DNA of 64,000 bases from Nelumbo lutea (GCA_022828595.1 JAKGHH010000007.1:61740727-61804726), one strand, 5' to 3'; numbered from the stretch's first letter, positions 34,745 to 46,224 are shown. Notes: generated by a model not told the origin, from the sequence alone. Program-made: numbers and translations.

Positions 34745-34950
34745 CTAAGGTGGAGTTTCAGGGCAATTGTTAAGACAATATTCTTTGGTGTAGTAACATG
34801 GAGCTTTGCCGCTGGGATCTGTTAAGCAACACCAACATTTACCATTGTTACATGTGAACGGAGCACATGGCAGAATGTGTAGCTTTGCACCTTTCATCTC
34901 ATCCATAGGATCCAAAGTTGAAATTTGCTCCTTATTGCCATCGTTTCTAC
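34745..34950 (-). pseudogene. ESF1/MEG-like exon 2 without exon 1
   Basis: The open frame reads GRNDGNKEQ, then PCAPFTCNNGKCWCCLTDPS, then APCYYTKEYCLNNCPETPP. All eight Cys are in the same spacing style as the intact gene, with one residue fewer in the second loop. A splice acceptor (AAATAG/GT) is kept at 34950/34951. Upstream to 35150 I find no signal-peptide exon like the one at 23712-23784, and sequence from about 35170 is copia. The 3' side abuts the truncated copia at about 34678. It is probably a fragment, although an unusual distant first exon cannot be excluded. Confidence 0.7.
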
Positions 34951-35169
34951 CTATTTCTCCACATAATAAAATCAACAAGAAGGACAATAATGTAACATGA
35001 TGTTGAAGCTTAATTAAGAAACCAACTCAAACCAACTCTAAGGAGCTGAGCCGTGAAGAGCTTAGCTCGTGGCCACCTCTACTCATAATGGCGTGCATTC
35101 AGCAGAGAGCTCGAACACAAGTGGCTCAAATCCCCTTCTAAGTTCTGTTCTGGGATCACCATTAGCTAA

Positions 35170-36283
35170 TGTTCCCAATATTTTTCATTCCCTCCCCATC
35201 AAGCTGAGTCACGAAAATTACCATCCTTAGAAGGCACAGATGATTCCAGTGCTTAGGACACACAAGCTGCTTGGCCTTGTGGAGGGCACCATGCATGCAC
35301 CTCCAACCCACATCGATGGTCCATACGAACAGAGAATGATGAATCCAGACTACGACAACTGGGAGCAGCTGGATCAACTTGTGCTCGGATAGATTATTTC
35401 GTCACTCATTAAAAGTGTTTTAATCGAGGTGATCGGTCTAACTACATCAGCCGAGATTTGGTAGGCTCTATCAGCAACCTACTCCAGCATATCAAGATCA
35501 AGGGTACTCCATCTGAAATGACAAGAGCATAAAAAATGGTTCTCAGTCAATAACTGAATATGTCAAGAAAGCCAAGGTAATCAGCGATAGTCTAGCTGCA
35601 ATTTTTGAACCTATAGGCAAGGATAATCTTATACTTTGCATTCTTTCTAGATTGGGGACTGAATATGAGTCCATAGTTACTACGATTACTAATAGGCTTG
35701 ATTTTGATCATCCTACTATCAATGATGTAATGGGATTATTGTTAAATCATGAGGCTTGGTTGGAGCAACATAACCAACCCACCAGTAATTGCCCACCCTC
35801 AGCAAATTTGGCCACACAAGTATAAAATAGAAATACCTTGAATTCTAAAACCACAACAAATCGTGGTAGTCCTGTTCCTTTAAATGGCAGGGATTGTGGT
35901 GGTGGCCACAATTGTAGAGGTTATCCCAACCAGTACAATAATGGTAGGAGCAACAATGGTGGTCGTGGTAGAGGTAATTTCCTTACAATTATATGTCAGG
36001 TCTACAATAAACCTGGACATGGTGCTCTTATCTTCTGGAGGAGTTATGATTTGTCCTATCAAGTAGAGCAATTGTGTTTCACACAAGTCTTGGAAATGAT
36101 CCAGTTGTGTTTCAAACTTTCTGGAAATGGCACTCTTACTTTCTAGAACCCATCAGATATAGTTGTGTTTCACACAAGTCTTGGAAGAGCTTGACCCTAC
36201 ATGGTATTTAGATTCAGGCGTTACTCATCATTTCACTTCGGACGTAGACAACTTGTAGAACCGATCTAATTACATGGGTCATG
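35170..36283 (+). pseudogene. Second-family copia gag and start of protease, broken
   Basis: Readable pieces run in order: LVEGTMHAPPTHIDGPYEQR near 35270-35330, SLIKSVLIEVIGLTTSAEIW near 35405-35460, and KVISDSLAAIFEPIGKDNLI near 35575-35635. RLGTEYESIVTTITNRLDF (35650-35705) and a Gly/Asn-rich linker follow. A degenerate zinc knuckle (CQVYNKPGHGALIFW) and the protease start WYLDSGVTHHFTSD (36202-36243) complete it. This is a Retrofit/Ale-like copia Gag unrelated to the neighbouring copia family. The minus-strand element's LTR cuts it at 36284, so it was the insertion target. Confidence 0.8.
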
Positions 36284-38177
36284 TGAAGGGGATAAGAGAT
36301 CCATCATATGGATGGCTGAGCCTTGCAGGTAGGCTGGGCGAAATTTCAAAAATTTCTCTCTCTCCCATCTGGGAATCACATTCACTGTTTTAGAAAAATT
36401 GCTTTTTCAATGATCAATCTTGAACCAAGAACCGAACCAAATCTAAACAATTCAGTAGGAGAGGGATATACCTGATACGAAGATGTAGTATCTCCCAATG
36501 AAGGTATTCACGCCCAAAGAAAGACTCCAAAGACTGCTCCCACTGAACATGACACAGTGTATTGTGGAACAAAATCAGTAGTGTTCGTCCAATGAACCAA
36601 ATCCTTCAGCAAGAATTTGATGGAGGTAGTGAGCACAACTTCAGATCAGCCTTTCTCCAAAGACTGATATCAAGAACCATTCTTGATCACTCCTACAATG
36701 GAGATTGAACTGGCAGTATGGCGATGGCAAGAGGAGAACATAGAGAGAAGGCACAGTCACATTGTGGTCGTCTTCTCTCTGTATAGTTTGAGATCTGATA
36801 TCTCTGGGTGTGCTGGAGTGTGTACTGAATTGCTCGCTCCCTCCTCCTCTTATAGACTTAAAGAGATCAGCTCCTAATCCCATTAGGATAGTTCCTTATC
36901 TTATCTGCAGATTAGATCAGCTCTCCTAATCTTATCAGGAGGTTTCTAGATACAAATCTTTATTTGGATTTGGACTCTCTGAGTGGATAGGGATAAGACC
37001 CTATCCTATCTGCTCATCCAAATCCCAGATCTGCCCCTTATTTAACTAATCAAATTAGGCCAGTTCAAAATGGGCTTTAGGCCCAATAAGTCTAAGTGCT
37101 CAGTTGCCTTCTAAATTGCTGCCAGTTGGACTTCTTTGTATAGCATGGGACCCAAACATTGATCTACACATCAACCACATGGGTTCGGCCCAACCTCTGT
37201 TACAAGGCTTGGCTGAATTCACTAAAAAGCAGTGAACCCCCTAAAGCCCATCACATGGGCTCCTAATGGGCCCAACACTTACACTAAGTGGTCCCTGGGT
37301 CAAGCCACCTTATAAAAACCCAGGGACCGTGGGCAGATGCAAGATTATTCCGTTAGGTATAACCCTCAATGGACTTACACTTAACTTCTCAGCCCATAAT
37401 GATCAAACACTGCCCAAGAAGAGAGGACATCTCCCTCAGCTGCAAGGAACAGTATTGCACTCTCTGCTCACATGGATCCCAGGAATAAAAACTTTTTGCA
37501 AACAATTATAAACCATAATATATATATAAATGTATATCTTTATATAAATATATTTTGCAAAACAAATTTCAACGATTGAAATCAACTACCGGCAGTTTTG
37601 GTTTCTATCAGAGAGAGTGCATCCCCGATCATTACCTTTGTCCGACAAAGGGGCTGATCCTGTCACTATGATCACTCACTCAAATGAATTCTTGGACTGT
37701 CCCAACATACCCAGGTTTTGACCCCTGCTAAGGATCTCACTGATTGGTATATCAAAGACAGCCCAATCCGACACCGAGTACAGTATCATAATCGAGTCTA
37801 GGGGTCAGGTGTAACAGTCCAGTTTTGCCCACTAATCACCAAGGTCTAGGGCAACACTGGAATTCTAGTTCGGTTCAAGGTTTCATGTTAAACCTACACT
37901 ACATGTACCTCGGGTCTCACCCTGGCAGTTGAGACAGACTATCCCAACCAACTTGGTGGCACATTAGTGTCAGCCTTATCAGGATAGATCTCCCTAGACC
38001 GACCCACTGGCTGTGAACATTCTAAACTAACACGAGTCTCATAATGTGTCCAGTTTAAGGGTATTACTCAGAAACACACCACAATAACATGAATCAAATA
38101 TGTACTTTATTCATTTACATTAAATGACATAATGTACATCAGTCTTGATTGGAGCTAAGGGCATACACAGTCTAACA
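36284..38177 (-). repeat. Copia 3' LTR (minus strand)
   Basis: Read on the minus strand it begins TGTTAGACTGTGTATGCCC and ends TTATCCCCTTCA. It aligns with 28361-30302 and 5426-7366. Confidence 0.9.
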
Positions 38178-38189
38178 ACTCCCACTTGC

Positions 38190-39780
38190 ACTTAGGTCCA
38201 ATCTAGTATAAGCCAGAGTCTCATGCTTTCCACGTGTTTTTCAAACACTTTCTGTGTGAGTGGCTTAGTCAATGGGTCTGCTACATTCTCCGCTGACACT
38301 ACCTTCTGAATCATGACATCCCCTTTACCAAGAATCTCCCGCAGTACATGGTACTTCCTCTCAATGTGCTTAGACTTTGAGTGGGCTCGTGGCTCCTTAG
38401 CCTGAGCTATTGCTCCATTGTTGTCACACAACAACAGGATGGGTGATGTGCTGGATGGAACTACTCCCAATTAATGAATGAACTTTTTCATCCACACAAC
38501 TTCTTTGGCAGCTTTACTTGCGGAAATGTGTTCGGCTTCGGTTGTGGAATCTGTTGTAGACCCCTGTTTGTTGTTTTTCCAAGAAACAACACATGATCCT
38601 ATCGTGAAAACGTACCCAGATGTAGACTTTCTATCATTTGGATCCGACTAGAAATCAACATCAGTATACCCCTGGATATGTAGTGAACTACCATCAAATA
38701 CTAGACAAAACTCTTTTGTCCTTCGAAGGTACTTGAGTATATTTTTCACAACAGTCCAATGCTTCTGCCTTAGGTTGGCCTGAAATCTGCTCACTACACT
38801 CACTACCTGAGCAATGTCAGGACGAGTGCACAACATGGCATACATGATGCTCGCTATGGCTGAGGCATAGGGAACGTCTTTCATGCCCTCAATATCCTCA
38901 GAAGTCTTGGGAGATGTCTTTTTGGAGAGAGTGACTCCGTGCTTGAAAGGAACATTTCCCTTCTTGGAGTTCTCCATGTTGTATCTTTTGACTATTTTGC
39001 CAATGTAAGCAGATTGGGATAATCCTATTATCTGCTTCGATCTATCTCTATAGAGTTGAAGACCTAGTATATAGGAGGCTTCTCCAAGATCTTTCATGGA
39101 GAATTGCTGTGAAAGCCACACTTTCACCGTAGTCAACATTCCTACATTATTCCCAATGAGTAGAATGTCGTTTACATACAGAACCAAGAACGTAACCTTG
39201 TCCCCACTGGACTTCCTATAAACACAAGGCTCATCCAGATTATGCTCAAAGTCCAACACTTTGATAGTAGAGTCAAACCGGATGTTCTAACTCCTAGAAG
39301 CTTGCTTAAGTCATATATGGATCTATTTAATTTACATATCATGTGTTCCTGACCCGTAGTTATGAAACCTTGTGGTTGTTGCATGTAGATATCTTCAGTA
39401 AGATCTCCATTCAGGAACATGGTTTTGACATCCATTTGCGAAACTCATAGTCATGGTATGCTGCTAAGGCTAGCAGGATCCGAATGGATTTAAGCATGGC
39501 CACGGGCGAAAAGGTTTCCTCATAATCGATGCCCTCTTTCTATGTATACCCTTTCACCACCAGACGAGCTTTGTAGGTTTTAACCTTGTCGTCGGGGCCC
39601 TTCTTCTTATAGATCCATTTGCAACCAATTGCTTTTACCCCGGGGGGCGGATCTACTAGAGTCCAGACTTCATTGGTCTCCATTGAGTCCATCTCAGCTA
39701 CCCATTTCAAGGAATCTATGTCCAATATAGCTTCCGCAAAAGTCACGGGATCCTCCTCACTAGTCAAGGCTTCCACCAGG
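38190..39780 (-). pseudogene. Copia reverse transcriptase and RNase H, broken
   Basis: From 39776 downwards it reads EEDPVTFAEAILDIDSLKWV, then CKWIYKKKGPDDK and ARLVVKGYT. MDVKTMFLNGDL follows at 39435, and the polymerase motif near 39170 reads LYVNDILLIGN, with the first catalytic Asp changed to Asn. RNase H near 38440-38200 has LLCDNNGAIAQAKEPRAHSK, then SKHIERKYHVLRE and VADPLTKPL. Stops and frameshifts occur near 39540, 39435-39480 and 38640. This half has no counterpart in the + strand element. Confidence 0.85.
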
Positions 39781-41230
39781 TAATTATCCCGATCATAGCC
39801 AAAACAGATTGGTGGCCTGGAAACCCAGGTAGATCTTCTAGGTTGGTCTATACCTGGAACCTATGGGACACAACCCACTACTCCTGAGCTCTCCTCATCA
39901 AGAACATTTTCCTAACAATGATTATCCAGGATGTAGTCATTCTGCAAGAACTATGCATTTTGGCTGCAAAACACCTTCTGCTCACTTGGGTCATAGAACA
40001 TTTAACCCACATAGCCTTTTGGGTATCCTATAAATAAGCAACGGCTGGTCTTGGATTTCAACTTGTCTGCACTCGTTCTTTTAACGTGCGCAGGACAACC
40101 CCAAATCTTCAAGTGTCTGACACTTGGTTTCTTTCTGGTCCAAAGTTCATATGGAGTGTTCGGAACCGATTTGGTTGGAACTCGATTCAGCACGTAAATA
40201 GCAGTCTCTAATGCATAACCCCAAAAGGATGTGGGCAACCCTGAGTGTACGAGAAGTGACTGGACCATATCCAATAAAGTCCTATTCCTCCTCTCTGATA
40301 CACCGTTAAGTTGTGGTGTAGCAGGAGGAGTTAAGTGTGATACTATCTCATTGTCCTTTAAGTAGTCCCTGAATTTGTCAAAGAGAAACTCGCCACCTCG
40401 ATCAGATCAAAGGTTCTTAATTTCTCTTCCTAATTATTTCTCGACCTCTTGTCTGAACTCCTTGAACTTTTCAAAGGATTCGGACTTGTGTCTCATTAGG
40501 TACACGTAACCATACCGTGAATAATCATCGATGAATGTAATGAAATACATGTGCTGGTTACGAGTCCTAACACTCAGAGGACCACATACGTCAGTATGTA
40601 TAAGGTCAGGTGTGCCTGTACATCTTTCAGGCTTACCATTAAATGGCTGTTTTGTCATCTTGCCCTGAAGGCAAGGCTCACAAGTTGGAAGATCTTCTAC
40701 AGTTAGAAAATCCAAAGGACCATCCTTTACCAGTCTTGTGATACGATCTTTATTGATATGGCCAAGTCAGTAATGCCACAGGCACATGGGACTAACTGTA
40801 TCATGGGTTCTTTTCTTGGGGATTTCAGCCGACATAGTTTCGGCTATGTTAGTTTCTAGAGAAGGATGTAGAACATAGAGACTATTCTCCAGTTCCCCGT
40901 ATGCAATGAATTTGTTGTTTCTTTTGATAGTAAACGTATTACTAATGAAGACAAAATATCCATTCGCACACAGTTTAGAGATAGAAATCAAATTTCTTCT
41001 TAAGTTCTGTACAAAAAGACAATCTTTAAGTACAATTGATCATTTTCTAAAAATTAACTCTACGGTTCCTATGGCTGCAGCTGCAACACTTGTAGAAGTC
41101 CCCAAGTAAAGAGTCACCTCTCCTTCACTCAGTATTCTGCTTACCTTGAACCCCTGCAGTGAGTTACACGCATGAGTTGAAGCCCCAGAGTTAATACACC
41201 AGGATGTAGAAGTTACCAACAAATTGGTTT
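39781..41230 (-). pseudogene. Copia protease and integrase, broken
   Basis: The protease site near 41195-41170 reads CINSGASTHACNSL, with the catalytic Asp changed to Asn. Integrase pieces include CEPCLQGKMTKQPF near 40670-40640 (zinc Cys pair intact here) and FIDDYSRYGYVYLM near 40555-40500. [20 protein letters not shown] near 40215-40160 follows. Frameshifts separate 40715-40434, 40274-40002 and the downstream linker. This is a decayed polyprotein centre. Confidence 0.85.
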
Positions 41231-42046
41231 CTATGACACAAGATTCGAAATTACCTTTCTTGGATTCTAGGTATTGAGGAAATTCCTCTTCCAGTGGCCA
41301 GCTTGCTTACAAAAGTGATAGGCATCAGATGCCTTGTCTTTCCTTTGTCTTTTGGGATTGGTGGCCTTCTTCTGGGGCCTTTTCCTTGCCCTCCTCTTCT
41401 TGCCCAATTTGCCTGCTTCAACAAGCATGGCTATGGGCTCATCCTTCCTGATCAGTTCTTCGATCCTCTACAACATATTGCTGAGTTCTTTGAAGCTAAC
41501 ATTCAACTTGTTCATGTTAAAATTCATGATGAACTGATTGAAGGATGGAGGCAAAGAGTTGAGAATGGTGTCTATCTGGGTCACGTGATCCAGTCTGGAT
41601 CTAAGAGCCTCAAGTTCGTTGTTATAGCCCATCATCCGGAGACAATGGTCATGAACTTGCTGGCCCTTGGACATTTGAGTGGTCATGAACTGCTTCAAGA
41701 CCTTCTGCCGAGTAGAACGATTCTACTCTTCGTACATCATTCTCAGACTGTCCAATATGTCCTTGGCTAGTTCGATCTAATCAAATTGCATCTGTATCAG
41801 ATTATTTAGAGAAGCAATGATATAGCACCGGGCGAGGGAGTTTTTCTCCTCCCATTCTTGATAGTCCCTTCTCCGGGCCTCAGAAGCCCTATCTCCCGAA
41901 TGTTCCGGGGCAGGATTCTTGGCTACCTTATTCAGTTTTTCAGAGGTTAAGACCAACATCAGGTTATGATGCTAGTCGGCATAGTTTGGGCCCTTAAGCT
42001 TGTTGTCATCAAGAAGCTTTGCAAATTGCCCATTTGCCATTTTTTG
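41231..42046 (-). pseudogene. Copia gag (minus strand), broken
   Basis: The ATG near 42043 starts a Gag very similar to the one at 32096 (MANGQ.AKLLDDNKLKGPNY). It continues with ARRRDYQEWEEKNSLARC at 41880-41830, then the GQQVHDHCLRMMG core and a Lys/Arg-rich end. The zinc-knuckle remnant YHFCKQAGHWK lies near 41320-41290, with its first Cys changed to Tyr. Stops near 41970, 41778, 41700 and 41467 break it. Confidence 0.85.
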
Positions 42047-42328
42047 GTAAAAGAGCAAATATTAGTCCACAACCTAATTTGATTCATGTTATCCACATAG
42101 GTATGGCTTTTAATCTATGTTCTATTTCCATTTGTTCATCTTTGAGATTTCCCTCCCATCTCAATGACGAAGACTACGAATTGTCTCTAGAAATGTGGGA
42201 AACCACGTAGAGTGCATGGAGCCAACTATTTCAGATGCAAAGCCCCACCACCTTTCTGTGAAGGATCATATCCACTCATCATATGAGCTTTCCCTTTGGC
42301 CTCTATCAGACAAGGTTTATCATATGGA

Positions 42329-42933
42329 TGAAAGATTCATCATATGGATGGCTAAGCCTTGTAGGTAGGATAGGCGAAATTTCAAAAATTTCTCCCTCTC
42401 ATCTGGGAATCACATTCCCTATTTTAGAAAAACTGTTTTTTCAAGGATCAATCTTGAACCAAGAACTGAACCAGATCTGAACAATTCAGTAGGAGAGGGA
42501 TATACTTGATATGAAGATGTAGTATCTCCCAACAAATGTGTTCACGCCCAAAGAAAGACTCCAAAGACTGCTCCCACTTAAGATGACACAGTGTATTGTG
42601 AAGCAGAATCAGTAGTGTGCATCCAACAAACCGAATCCTTCAGCAAGAATTCGATGGAGGCAGTGAGCACAACTTCAGATTAGCCTTTCTCCAAAGACTG
42701 ATATCAAGAACCATTCTTGATCAATCCTATAATGAAGATCGAACTGGCAGTATGGCGGCGGCAAGAGGAGATCGTAGAGAGAAGGCACAGTCACATTGTG
42801 GTCGTCTTCTCTCTGTATAGTTTGAGATCTGATATCTCTGGGTGGGCTGGAGTTTGTACTGAATGGTTCGCCCCCTCCTCCTTTTATAGACTTAAAGAGA
42901 TCAGCTCTTAATTCCATTAGGAGTTTCCTGATT
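42329..42933 (-). repeat. Partial copia 5' LTR (3' 600 bp only)
   Basis: It aligns with 36284-36890 and then stops at about 42933, where unrelated promoter-like sequence begins. Confidence 0.85.
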
Positions 42934-43357
42934 CATGATCACGCCAAGTTTTGAACCATTCATTAGTATTGAAACTTTTATTTGTTTATGTAATGTTGGC
43001 GCAACTCTGATTCCACCTTTTTCCATCATACTCTATACATCACTCAACTGAAATTTGATGATAATACAAAAGGGCTTTCGTAATAATGTTGTGGGCAGCA
43101 AGGACTCTCCATACGATTTTTCTAATTTATCCTCTTGACCATTTTGAAGTCCTTTCCCTGAGATGGAGGGAAGTGAAAGTCATGATGGGATCAAAACATT
43201 AATTTCAAGGCTTTGATTTTGTGGTTTTAGGATTTTAGCACATTTCATGTTCACCAAAGTTTTTTATCTTCTTTGGTCATATCAAGTTTTGGACCATTCG
43301 CTATATAACGACTAATAGACTCTACGTCATAGTCTGATTCCACCTTTCTCCATTCAC
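42934..43357 (+). repeat. Two decayed copies of the PGG-gene upstream region
   Basis: 42940-43160 and 43195-43357 both contain the CAAGTTTTG(A)ACCATTC word followed by a CTGATTCCACC-type segment. This also occurs at 46400-46500 and 49855-49935, upstream of the PGG-domain gene. No coding sequence of that gene follows either copy. Confidence 0.6.
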
Positions 43358-43360
43358 TAA

Positions 43361-43479
43361 GGTTCAGTTTGAAAGGAGTACAAATGCAAATTTGTAGAGT
43401 GAAAAACCTTATATTTTGTATTATTTTGTATGTATTTGCATTGTATATATTTGTATTTGTACTCCTTCCAAACTGATCC
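43361..43479. mobile_element. 119-bp MITE with TAA target duplication
   Basis: The left end GGTTCAGTTTGAAAGGAGTA and the reverse complement of the right end (GGATCAGTTTGGAAGGAGTA) form inverted repeats of about 30 bp. TAA flanks both sides (43358-43360, 43480-43482), as for PIF/Harbinger-type MITEs. Related half-elements lie at about 50741-50772 and 57729-57780. Confidence 0.75.
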
Positions 43480-43498
43480 TAATGGTGGAAGGTAGCAA

Positions 43499-44777
43499 TT
43501 AATGGGGATGAGGGTAGAATTGGCCCTCCACTAACATCATGACATATGGCATCTCAGAACAGTTGGATGACATCCCAGCATCACCTAGGCGATAACTTGG
43601 CTTAGCCAAAATATAGAGTCCCAACTGATGACCTAGCGAGCTGCATCCGCCGTTGACCTAGAGACCTGGCAACCTACCTCTGCTGCCAACCTTGCGACCT
43701 GCCTCTGCCTTTGACCTGGCGACCTGCCTCTACCGCTGACCTGGTGGAAATCTAGCTGGTGACCTTGTCCACAACTCAGGGCGGCTAGCAACACCTCGTC
43801 GAAGTGACCTCGATGTGAGGAGCAACCACCCTCAAAGGCTTGCTGGCCTGATTGAGGTCCTGGTGGTGACTTGCGAGACGTTCTCACTGAACTATTTCAT
43901 AGATCTATCTGCTATCAAGACCAAGTTCTCTAAAGTAATAATGCTTGACCGTTAGGCTAACCTACCCACACCAGAATTTTTCGAGCAAATTATAACGCCT
44001 GCACAGATAACATAATTGACGTAATAACTCAACTAGCTATGCGGAAATGGCTCCACGAGAAGTTGGGACCCATTACATGAGATCTCAAATTCCTCACACC
44101 TATATAAAGGCACAATTTTCCTAAGAGAAGGTATGCACAATTTAGTTCTCGCAGCTCTCCAACTCTCTCACAATTAGCTATCTTAAAAATCTTTGATTTG
44201 TTGACTTAAGCATTAGAGTGCCCACCTCGGGTAAAACAATCCGGGCACTCTGACACTTTTTCCTTGCAGGTCGCACCAATAAACTATGCAAGTTGTCACC
44301 ATTTAGCTAGGCATCAGAGCTACCTCTCTAGCTCGTCACCATTCAGCTATGCATCAAAGCCACCTCTCCAACTTGTCACCACTCAACTAGGCACTAGAGC
44401 TACCTTTCAGCTCATAAGCATTCAGCTAGGCATCAAAGCCACTTCACCAGCTCATCACCACTCAACTAGGCATTAAAACTACCTCGCCAACTTGTCATCA
44501 CTCAGTTAGGAAACAGAGCTACCTCCCTAGCTCGTCACCATTCAGCTAGGCATTAGAGCTACCTCTACAACTTGTCACCACTCAGCTAGGCATCAGAGCT
44601 ACCTCTCTAGCTCATCACCATTCAGCTAGTTATCAGAGCCACTTCACCATCTCATCACCATTCAGCTAGGCATTAGAGCAACCTCTCCAGCTCGTAACCA
44701 TTTAGCTAAGTGTCAGAGCCACCTCCTAGCTCCTCACCATTCCAGCCAGCCAGGAGTTACCAAAATGCTCATCATCA
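43499..44777 (+). mobile_element. Tat-type gypsy LTR with internal minisatellite
   Basis: The end, ATGCTCATCATCA followed by TTGGTGCCATCTACGGGAA, has the same layout as the LTR end and primer site at 54970. The start near 43499 (AGGGTAGAATTGGCCCTCC) resembles GGGTGATTTGGCCCAACC at 54082. A TATATAA-like TATATAAAGG lies near 44102. A 25-bp imperfect repeat based on GACCTGGCGACCTGCCTCTG spans about 43628-43745. Boundaries are approximate. Confidence 0.55.
44285..44750. repeat. 40-bp minisatellite, about 11-12 copies
   Basis: The unit is close to AGCTAGGCATCAGAGCTACC followed by TCTCTAGCTCGTCACCATTC. Copies are diverged but in register. It sits just inside the LTR 3' end, 30-60 bp before the primer-site-like sequence. 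Confidence 0.9.
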
Positions 44778-44779
44778 AT

Positions 44780-45320
44780 TGGTGCCATCTACGGGAAACG
44801 CTACAAAAGGCTAAGTTCTCACCCGATTCTTTAAGCCTCAAGTGATAGCTTCCTCAAGCAAAAACATACAGTGCTTGATCGAAAGAAGCCCCAGGGGGAC
44901 AAAAATTAAAATGATTGGCCTAGATGAGTTCTTGTAGTCTTGCCCAGACAGAATCTCCCTAACTGTGAGGCCACCCCCATAGGTTGATACCTACGTGCTC
45001 TCTACGAGAGTTGATGACCAATAGAATGTGAGGCTACCCCATAGGTCGAGCCCTCTGTGGTTCCCGTGGGAGTAGATAGCCAACAAACGGTGAGGTCGCT
45101 CCGAATGTCAAGCCCTCCATGCTCTACGTGGGAATTAATGGCCAGTAGGTTGTGGAACCACCCTCGCAGGTCAGTCCTGCCGAGGTGACGAGATGTTTGA
45201 AGCTAAGGTGCTGAGAGCAAAACTGGACTGTCAAAATTCCACCAACCTGGCAACCTAGAGGCCTACTTCGCCAACCTGGTGACCTACTTCCACCGACCTG
45301 GTGATCAGCCTCCATCGGTC
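44780..45320 (+). other. Start of Tat-type internal region with about 62-bp repeats, truncated
   Basis: A primer-site-like TGGTGCCATCTACGGGAA starts at 44780. At about 44968-45165 a 60-62-bp unit beginning GTGAGG(C/T)(T/C) occurs three times. At 45240-45310 words like those at 43630-43745 return (CCAACCTGGCAACCTAGAGG). No gag frame was recognised. Confidence 0.5.
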
Positions 45321-46220
45321 AAATTCAGATATTTATTGAATTGAATCAGGTCATATCCGAATTCGAATCCGATTAACTATTCAGTATGAACAGAATGAAA
45401 ATCAATAGTAATAAAAGGAAATGAACCTAATTGTCCAGATCTCAGAAATACGAAGGATGATCAGATATGGTTCAAATGAGAACCAGTCCGATACATATAA
45501 CTCTACTTCTATTGAAACAAATACAGAAAAATATCTAATTACCTCCTCGAGTAGCCATAACCATGAAATTGATTTCTTGTTTGATGAGAGATCCAACCAA
45601 TTCAGTGATCCTACATCCACGTTCTTGATCAACAAAGAATAGATCTTTGGTATGCCCTCTATGCACAAATATGGAGTTTTTTTTTCAAGTATTTTTTTCT
45701 CTTTCTCCTCTCAAGTCTAACCCCTCTAAAGCTTTCACGTGCAAGAAAAGTGATAGGGGGCCTTCTTGAACGTTCCCCTATGAATAAGCTCATTAGCTAG
45801 ACTCAAGGAGAAATCTTTCCTTTCATTTTTTCCCACCTCTTAATTAGTTTATCCTATCAATGAGCTTTCCAATTTAGTTGAGAAAAAAATCTCTCCAAAT
45901 CCCATCACCTCTCCTAAATTTTCTCCACCATTCAATTAAATTTGAAATTTAAAATCAAATTTAAACACACCCCTACAATAATGGGATGATTGTGGGAGGT
46001 TTCCCACTCATTCCCAACAAGCTAACATTGGGATCCTTAAAATGGTATTGACCTAGATTATGACCACTATGGAGGGCCACAATCTGACTCATTCTTACAT
46101 AGAATATCCAAATTCAACCGACTAGATATTTGAATTACCTCGATTCGATTTTGTCAAATATTGAATTCAAAATCAAAATTTCAAATACCGTTGACACCCC
46201 TAGTCCTGATGCATGGGACT
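45321..46220. other. Unassigned stretch with a 73-aa Ser/Asn-rich ORF
   Basis: 45421-45642 (+) encodes a polar Ser/Asn/Glu-rich peptide whose family I do not recognise. The rest is AT-rich, with a pyrimidine run at 45680-45710 and scattered CCGAATTCGAATCCG-type words like those of hAT MITEs. I do not claim a gene. Confidence 0.3.
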
Positions 46221-46224
46221 TTGA

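Larger units (their letters stand above)
36284..42933 (-). mobile_element. Copia retrotransposon, minus strand, 5' LTR truncated
   Basis: The order on the minus strand is: partial 5' LTR (42933-42329), short leader remnant, gag, protease, integrase, RT, RNase H, polypurine tract (AAGTGGGAGT near 38178-38188), full 3' LTR (38177-36284). Most of the leader, including the primer site, is deleted. An ATCATATGGATG word occurs on each side of the break near 42319-42349. All ORFs contain stops. Confidence 0.9.

Noticed and set aside
35880..36086. Gly/Val- and Thr/Ile-rich frames on both strands
   Set aside because: Both are shadows of the Gly/Asn-rich linker of the copia gag; the reading that fits is the interrupted gag frame.
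44285..44750. CRISPR-like array
   Set aside because: The 40-bp units are contiguous with no unique spacers, and the context is a plant LTR. It is a minisatellite.
45421..45642. Plastid-derived gene fragment (73-aa Ser/Asn-rich frame)
   Set aside because: The composition recalls fast-evolving plastid ORFs, but I could match no specific plastid protein. Left unassigned.
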